Shown here: piece after piece, positions 1-6,997 of the stretch
How positions within the stretch are numbered: the stretch's first letter is position 1
Layout: each line of letters begins with the position of its first letter
From: an uncultured Butyrivibrio sp.
Lineage (GTDB): Bacteria > Bacillota > Clostridia > Lachnospirales > Lachnospiraceae
Assembly: GCA_947169985.1 (NCBI GenBank)
Contig: CAMVRW010000051.1
Location: forward strand, 1 to 11,131
Length of the DNA stretch: 11,131 nt
Reading direction: 5' to 3'
The notes under the pieces: model-generated
Seen by the model: only the letters and a program-made list of their open reading frames with translations
What the model was told of the DNA's origin: nothing
The model's database searches: none
Translations under genes and position numbers: made by a program

Positions 1-2
1 TG

Positions 3-170
3 ATCTACGTCGTGGGCAACGAGCAGAACTACCACTTCCAGGTGCTCTCCATCCTCTTGGACCGTCTGGGCTTCAAGTGGGGTAAGGAACTCGTGCATTT
101 CTCTTATGGTATGGTGGAACTCCCCAATGGTAAGATGAAGAGCCGCGAAGGTACTGTTGTCGATGCTGAT
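3..170 (+). pseudogene. argS: arginyl-tRNA synthetase internal fragment, fused in frame to rel
   Basis: The frame is open from base 3 and encodes about 56 residues of the class Ia arginyl-tRNA synthetase catalytic core. It begins at [13 protein letters not shown] and contains [19 protein letters not shown], the equivalent of the KMSKS loop that holds the ATP phosphates, followed by TVVDAD. This wording ([14 protein letters not shown]) is what I know from Bacteroidetes ArgRS; clostridial enzymes usually carry a STRKG/STRHG-like loop at this place. After DAD the protein stops resembling ArgRS and becomes Rel. Neither the N-terminal part nor the anticodon-binding domain is present, so this piece cannot be a working synthetase. 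GC is about 51% here against about 44% in the next 180 bases. The GTG at base 12 is an internal codon, not a start. Best read as the end of a foreign contig joined to rel, less likely a real rearrangement. Confidence 0.85.
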
Positions 171-1520
171 AAGCCTATTCCCGGTAGATTTAAGGATTAC
201 ATAGCAATGCCAAAGCCTAATATGTACCAGTCGCTTCATACTACACTGATTGGACAGACTGGTCAGCCTTTTGAGATTCAGATCAGAACCTATGATATGC
301 ACAGGGCTGCTGAATACGGTATTGCTGCCCACTGGAAATATAAAGAGGCTTCAGACGGCAAGAAGTCTGAAAGCGGTGAAGAGGAGAAGCTCATCTGGCT
401 TCGTCAGATTCTTGAATGGCAACAGGATCTTTCTGATAACCAGGAGTTCATGAGTCTTCTTAAGAGTGACCTTAACCTGTTTTCTGAGGATGTTTATTGC
501 TTTACCCCTACAGGTGAAGTTAAGAACCTTCCTGCAGGATCTACACCTATCGACTTTGCTTACAGCATTCATAGCGCTGTTGGTAATAAGATGATCGGTG
601 CCAAGGTCAATGGCAAACTGGTTCCTATTGATTACAAGATCCAGAACGGTGACAGAATTGAGGTTGTAACCAGCCAGAATTCAAGAGGACCGTCAAGAGA
701 CTGGCTTGCTATAGCAAAGGCAACTTCTACTAAGAATAAGATCAATCAGTGGTTCAGGCATGAACTCAAGGAAGAGAACATTACCAAGGGAAAAGAGCTT
801 CTCATTGAGTATTGTAAGAGTAAAGGACTGGACTACTTTATAATCGCCAAACCTGAGTATCAGGCTATAGTTACCAAAAAATACGGCTTCCACGAGTGGG
901 ATGCAGTTCTTGCAGCAGTTGGTCATGGAGGACTCAAGGAAGGTCAGATCATCAATAAGCTCTTAGAGCTTGGAGATAAGGAGCACAAGCGGAACATCAC
1001 TGATGAGGAGGTTCTTGCAGCAGTTGCTGAGAGCCATATTACTCCTCAGGTATCAGGTTCTGACAATGAGATCATTGTTAAGGGTGTTCATGATGTGGCA
1101 GTTAGATTTTCCAAGTGCTGTAATCCTGTTCCCGGAGATGAGATTTGCGGCTTTGTCACAAGAGGAAGAGGCGTATCGATCCATCGTAAGGACTGTATCA
1201 ATGTAGTTAAGATGCAGGAAGAGGACAGGACAAGGCTTATCGAAGCCAGATGGCAGAGCGACACAGCTGCTTCCGGTGGAAAATATGCTGCTACCATTAA
1301 GATCTTTGCCAATAACAGACATGGTCTTCTGGCTGATGTTTCAAGAGCTCTTACAGAGAGAGATATCGATATAATTTCCATGAACACAAGGACCAGCAAA
1401 CAGGGACTTGCAACAATGGAGACATCCTTCCAGGTATCATCAAGGGCTCAGCTTCGTGAGATCGTTGATAAGATCAGACAGATCGATTCTGTCATCGACA
1501 TTGAAAGGACTACAGGCTGA
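171..1520 (+). CDS. relA: (p)ppGpp synthetase/hydrolase Rel, 5' part missing
   Basis: This is the C-terminal two thirds of a long RelA/SpoT-family alarmone enzyme (stringent response, cytosol and ribosome). Homology starts at [20 protein letters not shown], the second half of the (p)ppGpp synthetase fold, with YQSLHT and the catalytic-site EIQIRT (bases 273-290). A TGS domain follows (from [11 protein letters not shown], about bases 489-680), then a helical region. Next is the conserved-cysteine/zinc-finger-like domain with [15 protein letters not shown] (CC at bases 1116-1121), and last a C-terminal ACT domain from about base 1287. The HD hydrolase domain and the first half of the synthetase domain, including its GTP-binding arginine/lysine loop, are absent; ArgRS sequence takes their place. 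The stop overlaps the next start (TGATG at 1518-1522), so translation is probably coupled. In the real organism the gene is presumably full length (usually about 740-770 residues). Confidence 0.93.
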   Translation, partial: KPIPGRFKDYIAMPKPNMYQSLHTTLIGQTGQPFEIQIRTYDMHRAAEYGIAAHWKYKEASDGKKSESGEEEKLIWLRQILEWQQDLSDNQEFMSLLKSDLNLFSEDVYCFTPTGEVKNLPAGSTPIDFAYSIHSAVGNKMIGAKVNGKLVPIDYKIQNGDRIEVVTSQNSRGPSRDWLAIAKATSTKNKINQWFRHELKEENITKGKELLIEYCKSKGLDYFIIAKPEYQAIVTKKYGFHEWDAVLAAVGHGGLKEGQIINKLLELGDKEHKRNITDEEVLAAVAESHITPQVSGSDNEIIVKGVHDVAVRFSKCCNPVPGDEICGFVTRGRGVSIHRKDCINVVKMQEEDRTRLIEARWQSDTAASGGKYAATIKIFANNRHGLLADVSRALTERDIDIISMNTRTSKQGLATMETSFQVSSRAQLREIVDKIRQIDSVIDIERTTG

Positions 1521-2176
1521 TGGCTGAAAAAGAGACTAACGTTGGAATGTTTACCCTTGGTATGGTGGGCACCAACTGCTATTTTGTCTTTAAGGAGAAT
1601 CAGGAAGATCCAGAGGGCTTTAGGCACTGTATCTTATTTGATCCTGCAGATCAGGGTCAGAGGATTTTCGACGCCCTTACGGAAAAGAAATTTAAGATAG
1701 ATCTCATTTTGCTGACTCACGGCCACTTTGATCATATTGGAGGAGTGGACAAGCTTCGTGAGATTACAGGAGTTAAGGTTGGTTGCTACATAAAGGAAGA
1801 GGCAATCTGTAAGGATAAATACCTTAACCTTTCCAATGACTTTGGTGCAGACTGCGCCGTTTCTCCTGATATAACTTATAATGATGGAGATATCATTGAA
1901 GCTGCAGGACTATCCTGTAAGCTTATTGCAACTCCGGGACATACTTCCGGCAGCTGCTGTTTTTATTTTGAAAAGGACGATATTCTTATTAGCGGAGATA
2001 CGCTGTTTGATGAATCAGTCGGAAGAACTGATTTTCCCACCAGCTCCACAAGTGAACTGATTCGTTCTGTTAAGGAGAGGCTCTTTGTACTACCAGATGA
2101 TACAGTTGTGTATCCGGGACATGGTGAAGTGACCACTATTGGTCATGAAAAACAGTACAACCCATTTATTATTTAA
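1520..2176 (+). CDS. MBL-fold metallo-hydrolase (glyoxalase II-like)
   Basis: A 218-residue single-domain metallo-beta-lactamase-fold hydrolase, probably cytosolic with a binuclear metal centre. The signature THGHFDH supplies H67, H69, D71 and H72. Further metal ligands are H141 in TPGHTSG, D160 in SGDTLF and H201 in YPGHGE, so all expected ligands are in place and in order. Length and the TPGHTSGS / FPTSST pattern match short stand-alone glyoxalase II-like proteins (hydroxyacylglutathione hydrolase family). These often sit beside rel in Firmicutes. The substrate cannot be read from sequence; S-lactoylglutathione is doubtful because Lachnospiraceae rarely make glutathione, so another thioester is possible. 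The start ATG overlaps the rel stop by one base, indicating co-transcription and translational coupling. Confidence 0.9.
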   Translation: MAEKETNVGMFTLGMVGTNCYFVFKENQEDPEGFRHCILFDPADQGQRIFDALTEKKFKIDLILLTHGHFDHIGGVDKLREITGVKVGCYIKEEAICKDKYLNLSNDFGADCAVSPDITYNDGDIIEAAGLSCKLIATPGHTSGSCCFYFEKDDILISGDTLFDESVGRTDFPTSSTSELIRSVKERLFVLPDDTVVYPGHGEVTTIGHEKQYNPFII

Positions 2177-2180
2177 GAAA

Positions 2181-3593
2181 ATGCAAGTAATTTATATTAA
2201 AGAAGACAAGTACCAATATGATATTCATTCCCTTTTCAAAGCATTTTACCCAGACGAGGATGTCAGGGTAATTGTAGGAGAAAAGGGCTTTAACGCTGAA
2301 AAAGAAAAGGATGTTTCACCTGAGGATGAAATATCCTTTATTGATGTAGATAAGAGTAAGAATGACCTGAAAAAGGATATTTACCTTACACTTTCAGAAA
2401 AGACCGGTAAAATCCTTCCCTGGGGAGATCTTACCGGAATTCGTCCCACCAGGATAGCTATGAACCTGGTTGATGAAGGCAAAAGTGATGAAGAGATCTT
2501 TCGGTATATGAAGGATACTTATCTTGTCAGCGATGAGAAGATAAACTTAAGCATTGACATCGCCAGAAGAGAGAAGCAGGTTTTAAAAGACATTGATTAT
2601 CAGAATGGATACAGTCTGTACATTGGAATACCATTCTGTCCTACAACCTGTCTTTATTGTTCATTTACTTCGTATCCAATAGGAGCATTTAAAGGAATTG
2701 TTGATGATTACATTTCCTGCCTGAAAAAAGAGATTGATTATGTGACGAAGGATTTTGCCGGAAAGACCCTTGATACTGTTTATATTGGCGGTGGAACACC
2801 CACAACCCTTGAACCTGATCAGATTCGAGAGCTTATAGGTTATCTCAGGGAAAGAGTTGATCTTTCTCATGTAAAAGAGTTTACGGTGGAATCAGGGCGT
2901 CCGGACTCCATTACCAGAGAGAAGCTAAAGGCTATGAAGGAGATGGGGGTTACCAGAATATCGGTAAATCCTCAGACCATGAGCGATGCTACTCTAAGGG
3001 TTATTGGAAGACAGCATACGGTGGCGCAGCTTATTGATTCCTTCAACATGGCAAGGGAAGAGGGCTTTGACAATATAAATATGGATATTATCTTAGGACT
3101 CCCCGGAGAAGATGCGTCAGATGTTCAGCATACGATAGATGAGATAAAGAAACTTAGTCCTGATGATCTTACTGTTCATTCGCTTGCTATAAAGCGTGGC
3201 TCCAGGCTTTTTGAAGCTATCAGGGAAAGAGAACTCAGGGGCGAAATGAAGACCACCATGCTGGAATCCATGAACAACACCGGTGAGATGATGGAGATAG
3301 CAAGAAAAGGCGCCTATGACCTTGGTCTTGAACCCTATTATCTCTACAGGCAAAAGAACATCAGCGGTAATTTTGAAAATACAGGATATGCAAGACCGGG
3401 AAAAGCTGGCATATACAATATTCTGATAAATGAGGAAGTCCAGTCAATTGTTGCACTTGGAGCCGGAACGGTCACCAAGAGAGTTTATGGTGAGGGTGGC
3501 AGGATAGAACGTTGCGACAATGTAAAAGATGTCAAACTCTACATGGACAATATTGAAGAGATGATTGACAGAAAGAGGAAGCTTTTTGCATAA
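2181..3593 (+). CDS. hemZ: radical SAM coproporphyrinogen dehydrogenase-like protein HemZ
   Basis: A 470-residue radical SAM protein of the HemN/HemZ group. The cluster motif CPTTCLYCSF gives C153, C157 and C160 (CX3CX2C) for the SAM-binding 4Fe-4S cluster, and YIGGGTPTTL is the conserved GGGTP SAM-binding segment. The CLYCSFTSYPIG wording and a ~150-residue N-terminal extension before the cluster are typical of HemZ, which is longer at the front than HemN. HemZ is named an oxygen-independent coproporphyrinogen III oxidase-like protein, but its real reaction is uncertain, and no other haem gene lies here. I chose ATG 2181, four bases after the upstream stop, because homologues start at a similar MxVxI strand. 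No good Shine-Dalgarno is visible, so coupling to the upstream gene is likely. In-frame starts at 2139 or 2145 would overlap that gene. Confidence 0.88.
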   Translation: MQVIYIKEDKYQYDIHSLFKAFYPDEDVRVIVGEKGFNAEKEKDVSPEDEISFIDVDKSKNDLKKDIYLTLSEKTGKILPWGDLTGIRPTRIAMNLVDEGKSDEEIFRYMKDTYLVSDEKINLSIDIARREKQVLKDIDYQNGYSLYIGIPFCPTTCLYCSFTSYPIGAFKGIVDDYISCLKKEIDYVTKDFAGKTLDTVYIGGGTPTTLEPDQIRELIGYLRERVDLSHVKEFTVESGRPDSITREKLKAMKEMGVTRISVNPQTMSDATLRVIGRQHTVAQLIDSFNMAREEGFDNINMDIILGLPGEDASDVQHTIDEIKKLSPDDLTVHSLAIKRGSRLFEAIRERELRGEMKTTMLESMNNTGEMMEIARKGAYDLGLEPYYLYRQKNISGNFENTGYARPGKAGIYNILINEEVQSIVALGAGTVTKRVYGEGGRIERCDNVKDVKLYMDNIEEMIDRKRKLFA

Positions 3594-3594
3594 G

Positions 3595-4473
3595 ATGGGG
3601 AAGCGTTTCAACTGTATATTGTTAAGTCTTGTGGCATTTCTACTTATGACGGGATTTGCATTCAAACCTGCCAAAGAAAGTGCCTATCCTTATGGCGCGG
3701 GTGTTTTTTCTTATGATCATCTTCCTAACGAGGCTGATATAAGGTGTATGAAGGAGAATGATATCACGGAAGTTTATCAGTACATTGCTCCGGAAACATC
3801 TTATGAGGAAGTGCATCGTTTTCTGAAAGAAATGGCAGTAAATGGTATTGACGTTTACGTTCTAGCCGGTGAACCGGAATGGTGCTATGAAGAGAACTAT
3901 GCCAGCATGAAGACGGTTCTGGATAGGACAAGATCTTTCAATATGGGATTAAGTAAAAAACAAAAGATCAAAGGCGTTGTTTTTGATATTGAGCCATATC
4001 TTTTGAAAAAATGGCACAACATCCCGGATGAACTCCTTGAACAGTACACCAATAATGTAGTTAAGGTCATGGAGGAGAGGGCAGATGATGAGGTTCCCTT
4101 GAGCGTTTATCTTTGTGTACCGTATTCCTATGATACTTCAGGAAGGGAAAAGGTGCTTAGACAGCTGATCAGTGAAACTGATGGCGTAATTGTCATGAAC
4201 TATTATAAGGGCTCAGAGAAAGAGAATATAAAAAGAGAAGCAGCTCTTGCCAGATGGTACAAGAAACGTATCATCAATGCTTATGAGCTTCAGCCGGGGC
4301 TTCTTTCACAGACCAATAATTCTATTACTTATTACAAGGATGGTATTGATGCTGTTAATGATAATTACCAGGATCTTATAAGTGAATATTCCCATCATGA
4401 TATGGGAATCGCTTTTCACACTTTGGAATATCTACGGGCATTGACTTTGCAAAACTCTGAAAAGAAGAAATAA
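3595..4473 (+). CDS. exported TIM-barrel-like protein of unknown function (GH18-like features)
   Basis: About 292 residues. I do not recognise a named family. The N-terminus has KR followed by a hydrophobic run (CILLSLVAFLLMTGFAF, residues 7-23), a signal peptide or membrane anchor without a lipobox, so the rest should be outside the membrane. The body has the alternating strand/helix pattern of a TIM barrel. Strand-end motifs GVVFDIEPY (D131, E133) and VIVMNYY (M201-Y204) resemble the acidic DxE and the M-x-Y motifs of GH18-type glycosidases. This is resemblance only; catalysis is not established. It follows hemZ directly and probably closes the rel operon. ATG 3595 is one base after the hemZ stop and lies 14 bases from an AGAGGAA motif at 3574-3580. 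The in-frame TTG at 3586 has better spacing and is an alternative start. Confidence 0.7.
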   Translation: MGKRFNCILLSLVAFLLMTGFAFKPAKESAYPYGAGVFSYDHLPNEADIRCMKENDITEVYQYIAPETSYEEVHRFLKEMAVNGIDVYVLAGEPEWCYEENYASMKTVLDRTRSFNMGLSKKQKIKGVVFDIEPYLLKKWHNIPDELLEQYTNNVVKVMEERADDEVPLSVYLCVPYSYDTSGREKVLRQLISETDGVIVMNYYKGSEKENIKREAALARWYKKRIINAYELQPGLLSQTNNSITYYKDGIDAVNDNYQDLISEYSHHDMGIAFHTLEYLRALTLQNSEKKK

Positions 4474-4509
4474 AACGATATTTCAAAACTAAATATATTT
4501 GATTTAGAG

Positions 4510-4540
4510 GGTTTGTGATTTGCAGGAAACCGATTTTTTT
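4510..4540 (+). terminator. weak intrinsic terminator after the rel operon
   Basis: A GGTTT arm at 4510-4514 can pair with AAACC at 4527-4531 around a 12-base loop, followed closely by seven T residues at 4534-4540. The stem is short and AT-rich. The T tract and its position between the last gene of one operon and the promoter of the next support the call. Confidence 0.5.
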
Positions 4541-4581
4541 AAGACAGTGCCCCGTTTTATACAAATTTTAATAAATTAATA

Positions 4582-4610
4582 TTGATAATAATTGTGCAAT
4601 ATGCTATACT
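4582..4610 (+). promoter_or_regulatory. housekeeping-sigma promoter for the DUF5692-hypB operon
   Basis: The -35 element TTGATA (4582-4587) and -10 element TATACT (4605-4610) are separated by exactly 17 bases. A TG at 4602-4603 makes an extended -10 (TGCTATACT). Transcription should start near 4616-4618, giving a leader of about 57 bases before the ATG at 4674. This is the best promoter in the window. The left half of an inverted repeat lies inside its spacer, so it is likely controlled. Confidence 0.82.
4591..4602 (+). promoter_or_regulatory. operator-like site 1 (left arm of perfect inverted repeat)
   Basis: ATTGTGCAATAT is the exact reverse complement of the sequence at 4626-4637. The first ten bases are also a small palindrome (ATTG-TG-CAAT). 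The site fills most of the -35/-10 spacer and touches the TG of the extended -10. It lies upstream of the predicted start of transcription, so it cannot fold with the right arm in RNA. That favours a DNA-binding regulator, probably a repressor. I cannot assign the regulator family; it does not match the NikR or classical Rex consensus that I know. Confidence 0.65.
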
Positions 4611-4625
4611 GAATTAGTTAGTTAA

Positions 4626-4637
4626 ATATTGCACAAT
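4626..4637 (+). promoter_or_regulatory. operator-like site 2 (right arm of perfect inverted repeat)
   Basis: ATATTGCACAAT is the exact reverse complement of site 1, with one extra matching base pair outside the arms (4590 with 4638). Its last ten bases form their own ATTG-CA-CAAT palindrome. It lies about 10-20 bases downstream of the predicted transcription start. The two palindrome centres are 37 bp apart, about three and a half helical turns. Confidence 0.65.
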
Positions 4638-4656
4638 TTAAAATTAAAGCAATATA

Positions 4657-4664
4657 AAAGGAGG
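4657..4664 (+). promoter_or_regulatory. strong Shine-Dalgarno that fixes the DUF5692 start
   Basis: AAAGGAGG lies nine bases before ATG 4674. It rules out the longer reading frame that opens at a TTG at 4629, inside the operator region, and indicates strong translation. Confidence 0.88.
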
Positions 4665-4673
4665 TTTTTTAGT

Positions 4674-5795
4674 ATGTTATTCCAACTCTATGGAAGCAGT
4701 GCATCAATGCAGCTTATTGGCTGGGTGATGGTGTTTGTGGGACTTATTCTCATGAACGAAATCGGTCGTAGGACTAAGGCTGGCGGAATGTTAGTATTCG
4801 TTATCATTCCAACAATTCTTACAGTTTACTTTATTCTTGCTCATCTTGGTATGTTCGGTGGAAAGGCAAATCCTACTGTTGCATACATGGATGGCTGGTT
4901 CCATTATTTCAAACTTTATGCTGCTGATATCGGTTGCGTAGGCTTCATGATGATCAAGTACAAATGGGGCATCGGTAAGGAGAAATGGTTCAAGTGGTTC
5001 CCTTGGTTCATCGTTGCTGCTAACATCATGATCGCTAACGTTTCAGATATGGAGTCTGCTCTTGCAGCATTCAAGATCACTGGCGACTTCTCAGGCGCTT
5101 GGTGGGCATCAAACGAAGGCGTATTCATTTATGGTGGATGGTGGAACATTGTTAACGCTCTTGCAGGTATGATCAATATCTTCTGCATGACAGGATGTAT
5201 TCACCTTTATTCTTCAAAGGATAAGAACCACGCAGATATGCTTTGGCCTGATATGACAGTATGGTTCATCCTTGCTTATGATGTATGGAACTTTGAGTAC
5301 ACTTACCTCAACCTTCCTACACACACATGGTACTGTGGTGTTGCACTTCTTCTTGCTCCTACATTTGCTAACGCTTTCTGGAACAAGGGTGCTTGGATCC
5401 AGAACCGTGCTAACACACTTGCTATCTGGTGCATGTGGGCTCAGGTTGTTCCTACATTCCAGCTTATTGGTAAGTTCCAGGCAGCTCTTCCTTCAGTTTA
5501 CGGTGGAGCTACAGCTGCTGGTGTTAATACTGAGATGCTTTACAACTCAGCTATGCAGATCTATCAGAGCGGCGCAGGTAAGACTGCTGCAGCAGGTGAG
5601 GCTATTTCAGCACTTGGAATCACAGCTAATCCTACAGCTCAGGGTGTTGTTGCAATCCTTTCAATTGCAATCAACGTAATCTGTATCGCAGAGATCATTA
5701 AGAGATCAGTTAAGCTTGGCAAGAACCCTTACGCTAACGAAGTATTCGTTGGAACTAAGGACTTCGATCTTGCTATGGAGCGCGCAGAGGTATAA
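4674..5795 (+). CDS. Trp-rich polytopic membrane protein, DUF5692-like
   Basis: A 373-residue integral membrane protein that I match from memory to the uncharacterised DUF5692 family. Hydrophobic segments suggest about eight or nine helices, for example near residues 13-28, 38-57, 85-102, 112-128, 196-212, 225-245 and 330-352. It has 18 tryptophans (about 5%), many in pairs or near helix ends (KWFKWFPWF, GAWWAS, GGWWNIV). Polar residues such as H and C within or near helices (LPTHTWYCG, CMTGCIHLY) could be functional. There are no transporter or redox signatures that I recognise. It is the first gene of the cluster, with a strong promoter and ribosome site and regular high-expression codons. 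Its stop abuts the hypB start. Partnership with HypBA suggests nickel transport or a nickel-linked membrane function, but that is inference. Confidence 0.85.
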   Translation: MLFQLYGSSASMQLIGWVMVFVGLILMNEIGRRTKAGGMLVFVIIPTILTVYFILAHLGMFGGKANPTVAYMDGWFHYFKLYAADIGCVGFMMIKYKWGIGKEKWFKWFPWFIVAANIMIANVSDMESALAAFKITGDFSGAWWASNEGVFIYGGWWNIVNALAGMINIFCMTGCIHLYSSKDKNHADMLWPDMTVWFILAYDVWNFEYTYLNLPTHTWYCGVALLLAPTFANAFWNKGAWIQNRANTLAIWCMWAQVVPTFQLIGKFQAALPSVYGGATAAGVNTEMLYNSAMQIYQSGAGKTAAAGEAISALGITANPTAQGVVAILSIAINVICIAEIIKRSVKLGKNPYANEVFVGTKDFDLAMERAEV

Positions 5796-6464
5796 ATGGA
5801 TAACGTTAGAGTTATAGAAGTAAAGAGAAGCATCTTTGAAAGTAATGATAAGGATGCTGATAAACTCAGGGGTGAACTTAAGGAGTCTAAGACATTTCTT
5901 TTGAACCTTATGTCCAGTCCCGGATCAGGTAAGACAACAACTCTTACCAGAACAATTGAGGCCCTTAAGGACAAGTACAGGATCGGTGTTATGGAAGCTG
6001 ATATCGACTCCGATGTTGATGCTAAGACAATTGCAGCAACTGGAGTTAAAGCGATCCAGCTTCATACAGGTGGCATGTGCCATCTTGATGCCGACATGAC
6101 AAGACAGGGTATCAAAGAGCTTGGTGTTGAGGATGTGGATTTTGCCATCCTTGAGAATGTAGGAAATCTTGTATGTCCTGCAGAGTTTGATACAGGAAGC
6201 ACCAAGAATGCCATGATCCTTTCAGTTCCCGAGGGACATGACAAGCCACTTAAGTATCCACTGATGTTCTCCATCTGTGATGTGGTTCTCATCAACAAGA
6301 TTGATGTTATTCCATATTTTGATTTCGACATGGAGAAATGTAAGGAGTACATCCTTATGCGTAACCCTAAGGCTAAGATAATTCCTATCTGTGCCAAGAC
6401 CGGGGAAGGCATAAACGAGTGGGCAGATTGGCTTTCAGAGCAGATTGATGCTCAGATGAAATAA
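5796..6464 (+). CDS. hypB: nickel-insertion GTPase HypB
   Basis: A 222-residue SIMIBI-class GTPase that drives nickel loading into metalloenzymes with HypA. The P-loop SSPGSGKTT lies at residues 40-48, the ADIDSDVDA switch region at 68-76, and the guanine-specificity motif NKID at 167-170. The G-domain metal site is complete: C95 and H96 in GGMCHLDADM and C127 in NLVCPAEFDTG. Numbering matches that of archaeal-type short HypBs. There is no N-terminal high-affinity CXXCGC-type site and no His-rich nickel store, so this is the minimal form. The ATG directly follows the DUF5692 TAA, with AGAGG at 5786-5790 inside the previous gene, so the two are translationally coupled. No hydrogenase gene is present; HypB/HypA can also serve urease or other nickel enzymes. 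Confidence 0.96.
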   Translation: MDNVRVIEVKRSIFESNDKDADKLRGELKESKTFLLNLMSSPGSGKTTTLTRTIEALKDKYRIGVMEADIDSDVDAKTIAATGVKAIQLHTGGMCHLDADMTRQGIKELGVEDVDFAILENVGNLVCPAEFDTGSTKNAMILSVPEGHDKPLKYPLMFSICDVVLINKIDVIPYFDFDMEKCKEYILMRNPKAKIIPICAKTGEGINEWADWLSEQIDAQMK

Positions 6465-6491
6465 TATTATTTAGGCAATGAGACTATGGAG

Positions 6492-6552
6492 ATGCCGGAC
6501 GATAAACATGGGGAAGTTTATCTTTATCCTTGTATTATCGCCCGGCATTTTT
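6492..6552 (+). terminator. hairpin with T tract between hypB and hypA; possible attenuator
   Basis: Arms 6492-6505 (ATGCCGGACGATAA) and 6535-6548 pair over 14 positions with a single A-C mismatch. Five T residues follow (6548-6552), as in an intrinsic terminator. The 29-base loop is unusually long. GATAAAC at 6501-6507 can instead pair perfectly with GTTTATC at 6516-6522, competing with the upper half of the main stem. It may end most transcripts after hypB while letting some through to hypA and the oxidoreductase. I see no convincing promoter between it and hypA. Confidence 0.65.
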
Positions 6553-6607
6553 CGCTCAAAATGTAACTTGTGGATTGTTTATAGAAAAGGCTATTTAGGT
6601 TAGAACT

Positions 6608-6952
6608 ATGCACGAACTTGGAGTTGTTTTCCGCATAATTGATGATCTTACCGATCTTGGTAAGGAAAATGAACTGGAGAAAATCCATTCAGTAACTATT
6701 CAGTTGGGAGAGGTTTCCGGAGTTGTACCATCTCTTTTAACTGATGCCTGGAAGTGGGCGGCTGACAGAACTGAGCTCATGAAGGATGCTGAGCTTATTA
6801 TTGAAACCCTTCCTGCAGTCACTTTTTGTGAGGACTGTAAGAGTGAATATGAGACAGTAACATATGGCAAGATATGTCCAAAATGTGGCAGTGAACACAC
6901 ATATCTCTTAAAGGGCAATGAATTTTTGATAAAAGAGATAGCAGCCACTTGA
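6608..6952 (+). CDS. hypA: nickel metallochaperone HypA
   Basis: A 114-residue HypA/HybF protein that hands nickel to target enzymes together with HypB. It begins MHELGVV, so the amino-terminal M1-H2-E3 nickel-binding motif is intact. The C-terminal half has two CXXC pairs, CEDC and CPKC, forming the structural zinc site. Length is normal for the family. AGGT at 6597-6600 lies seven bases before the ATG. The gene is separated from hypB by 143 bases holding a terminator-like hairpin, which is unusual for such partner genes. It lies 45 bases before the large oxidoreductase, probably on the same transcript. No other hyp genes are visible. Confidence 0.95.
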   Translation: MHELGVVFRIIDDLTDLGKENELEKIHSVTIQLGEVSGVVPSLLTDAWKWAADRTELMKDAELIIETLPAVTFCEDCKSEYETVTYGKICPKCGSEHTYLLKGNEFLIKEIAAT

Positions 6953-6997
6953 TATAGATTAAACGCTTATAATTTTAGAAAGTAGAGGGTAGAGTAG

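Noticed and set aside
12..1520. A single novel 502-residue ArgRS-Rel fusion protein starting at GTG 12
   Set aside because: The frame is open to the window edge, the GTG is an internal ArgRS codon, and the join destroys essential domains of both enzymes; a chimera explains it better.
4582..4640. NikR or Rex operator
   Set aside because: The arms lack the GTATGA/TCATAC half-sites of NikR, and the ATTGNNCAAT palindromes do not match the longer Rex consensus, so no regulator is named.
4629..4673. In-frame TTG extension of the membrane protein (15 extra residues)
   Set aside because: It starts inside the operator palindrome with no ribosome site, while ATG 4674 has AAAGGAGG at ideal spacing.
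5272..5679. 135-codon + strand frame inside the membrane gene
   Set aside because: A Leu/Ser-rich low-complexity translation in a shifted frame of a gene rich in CTT and GCT codons, with no start signal.
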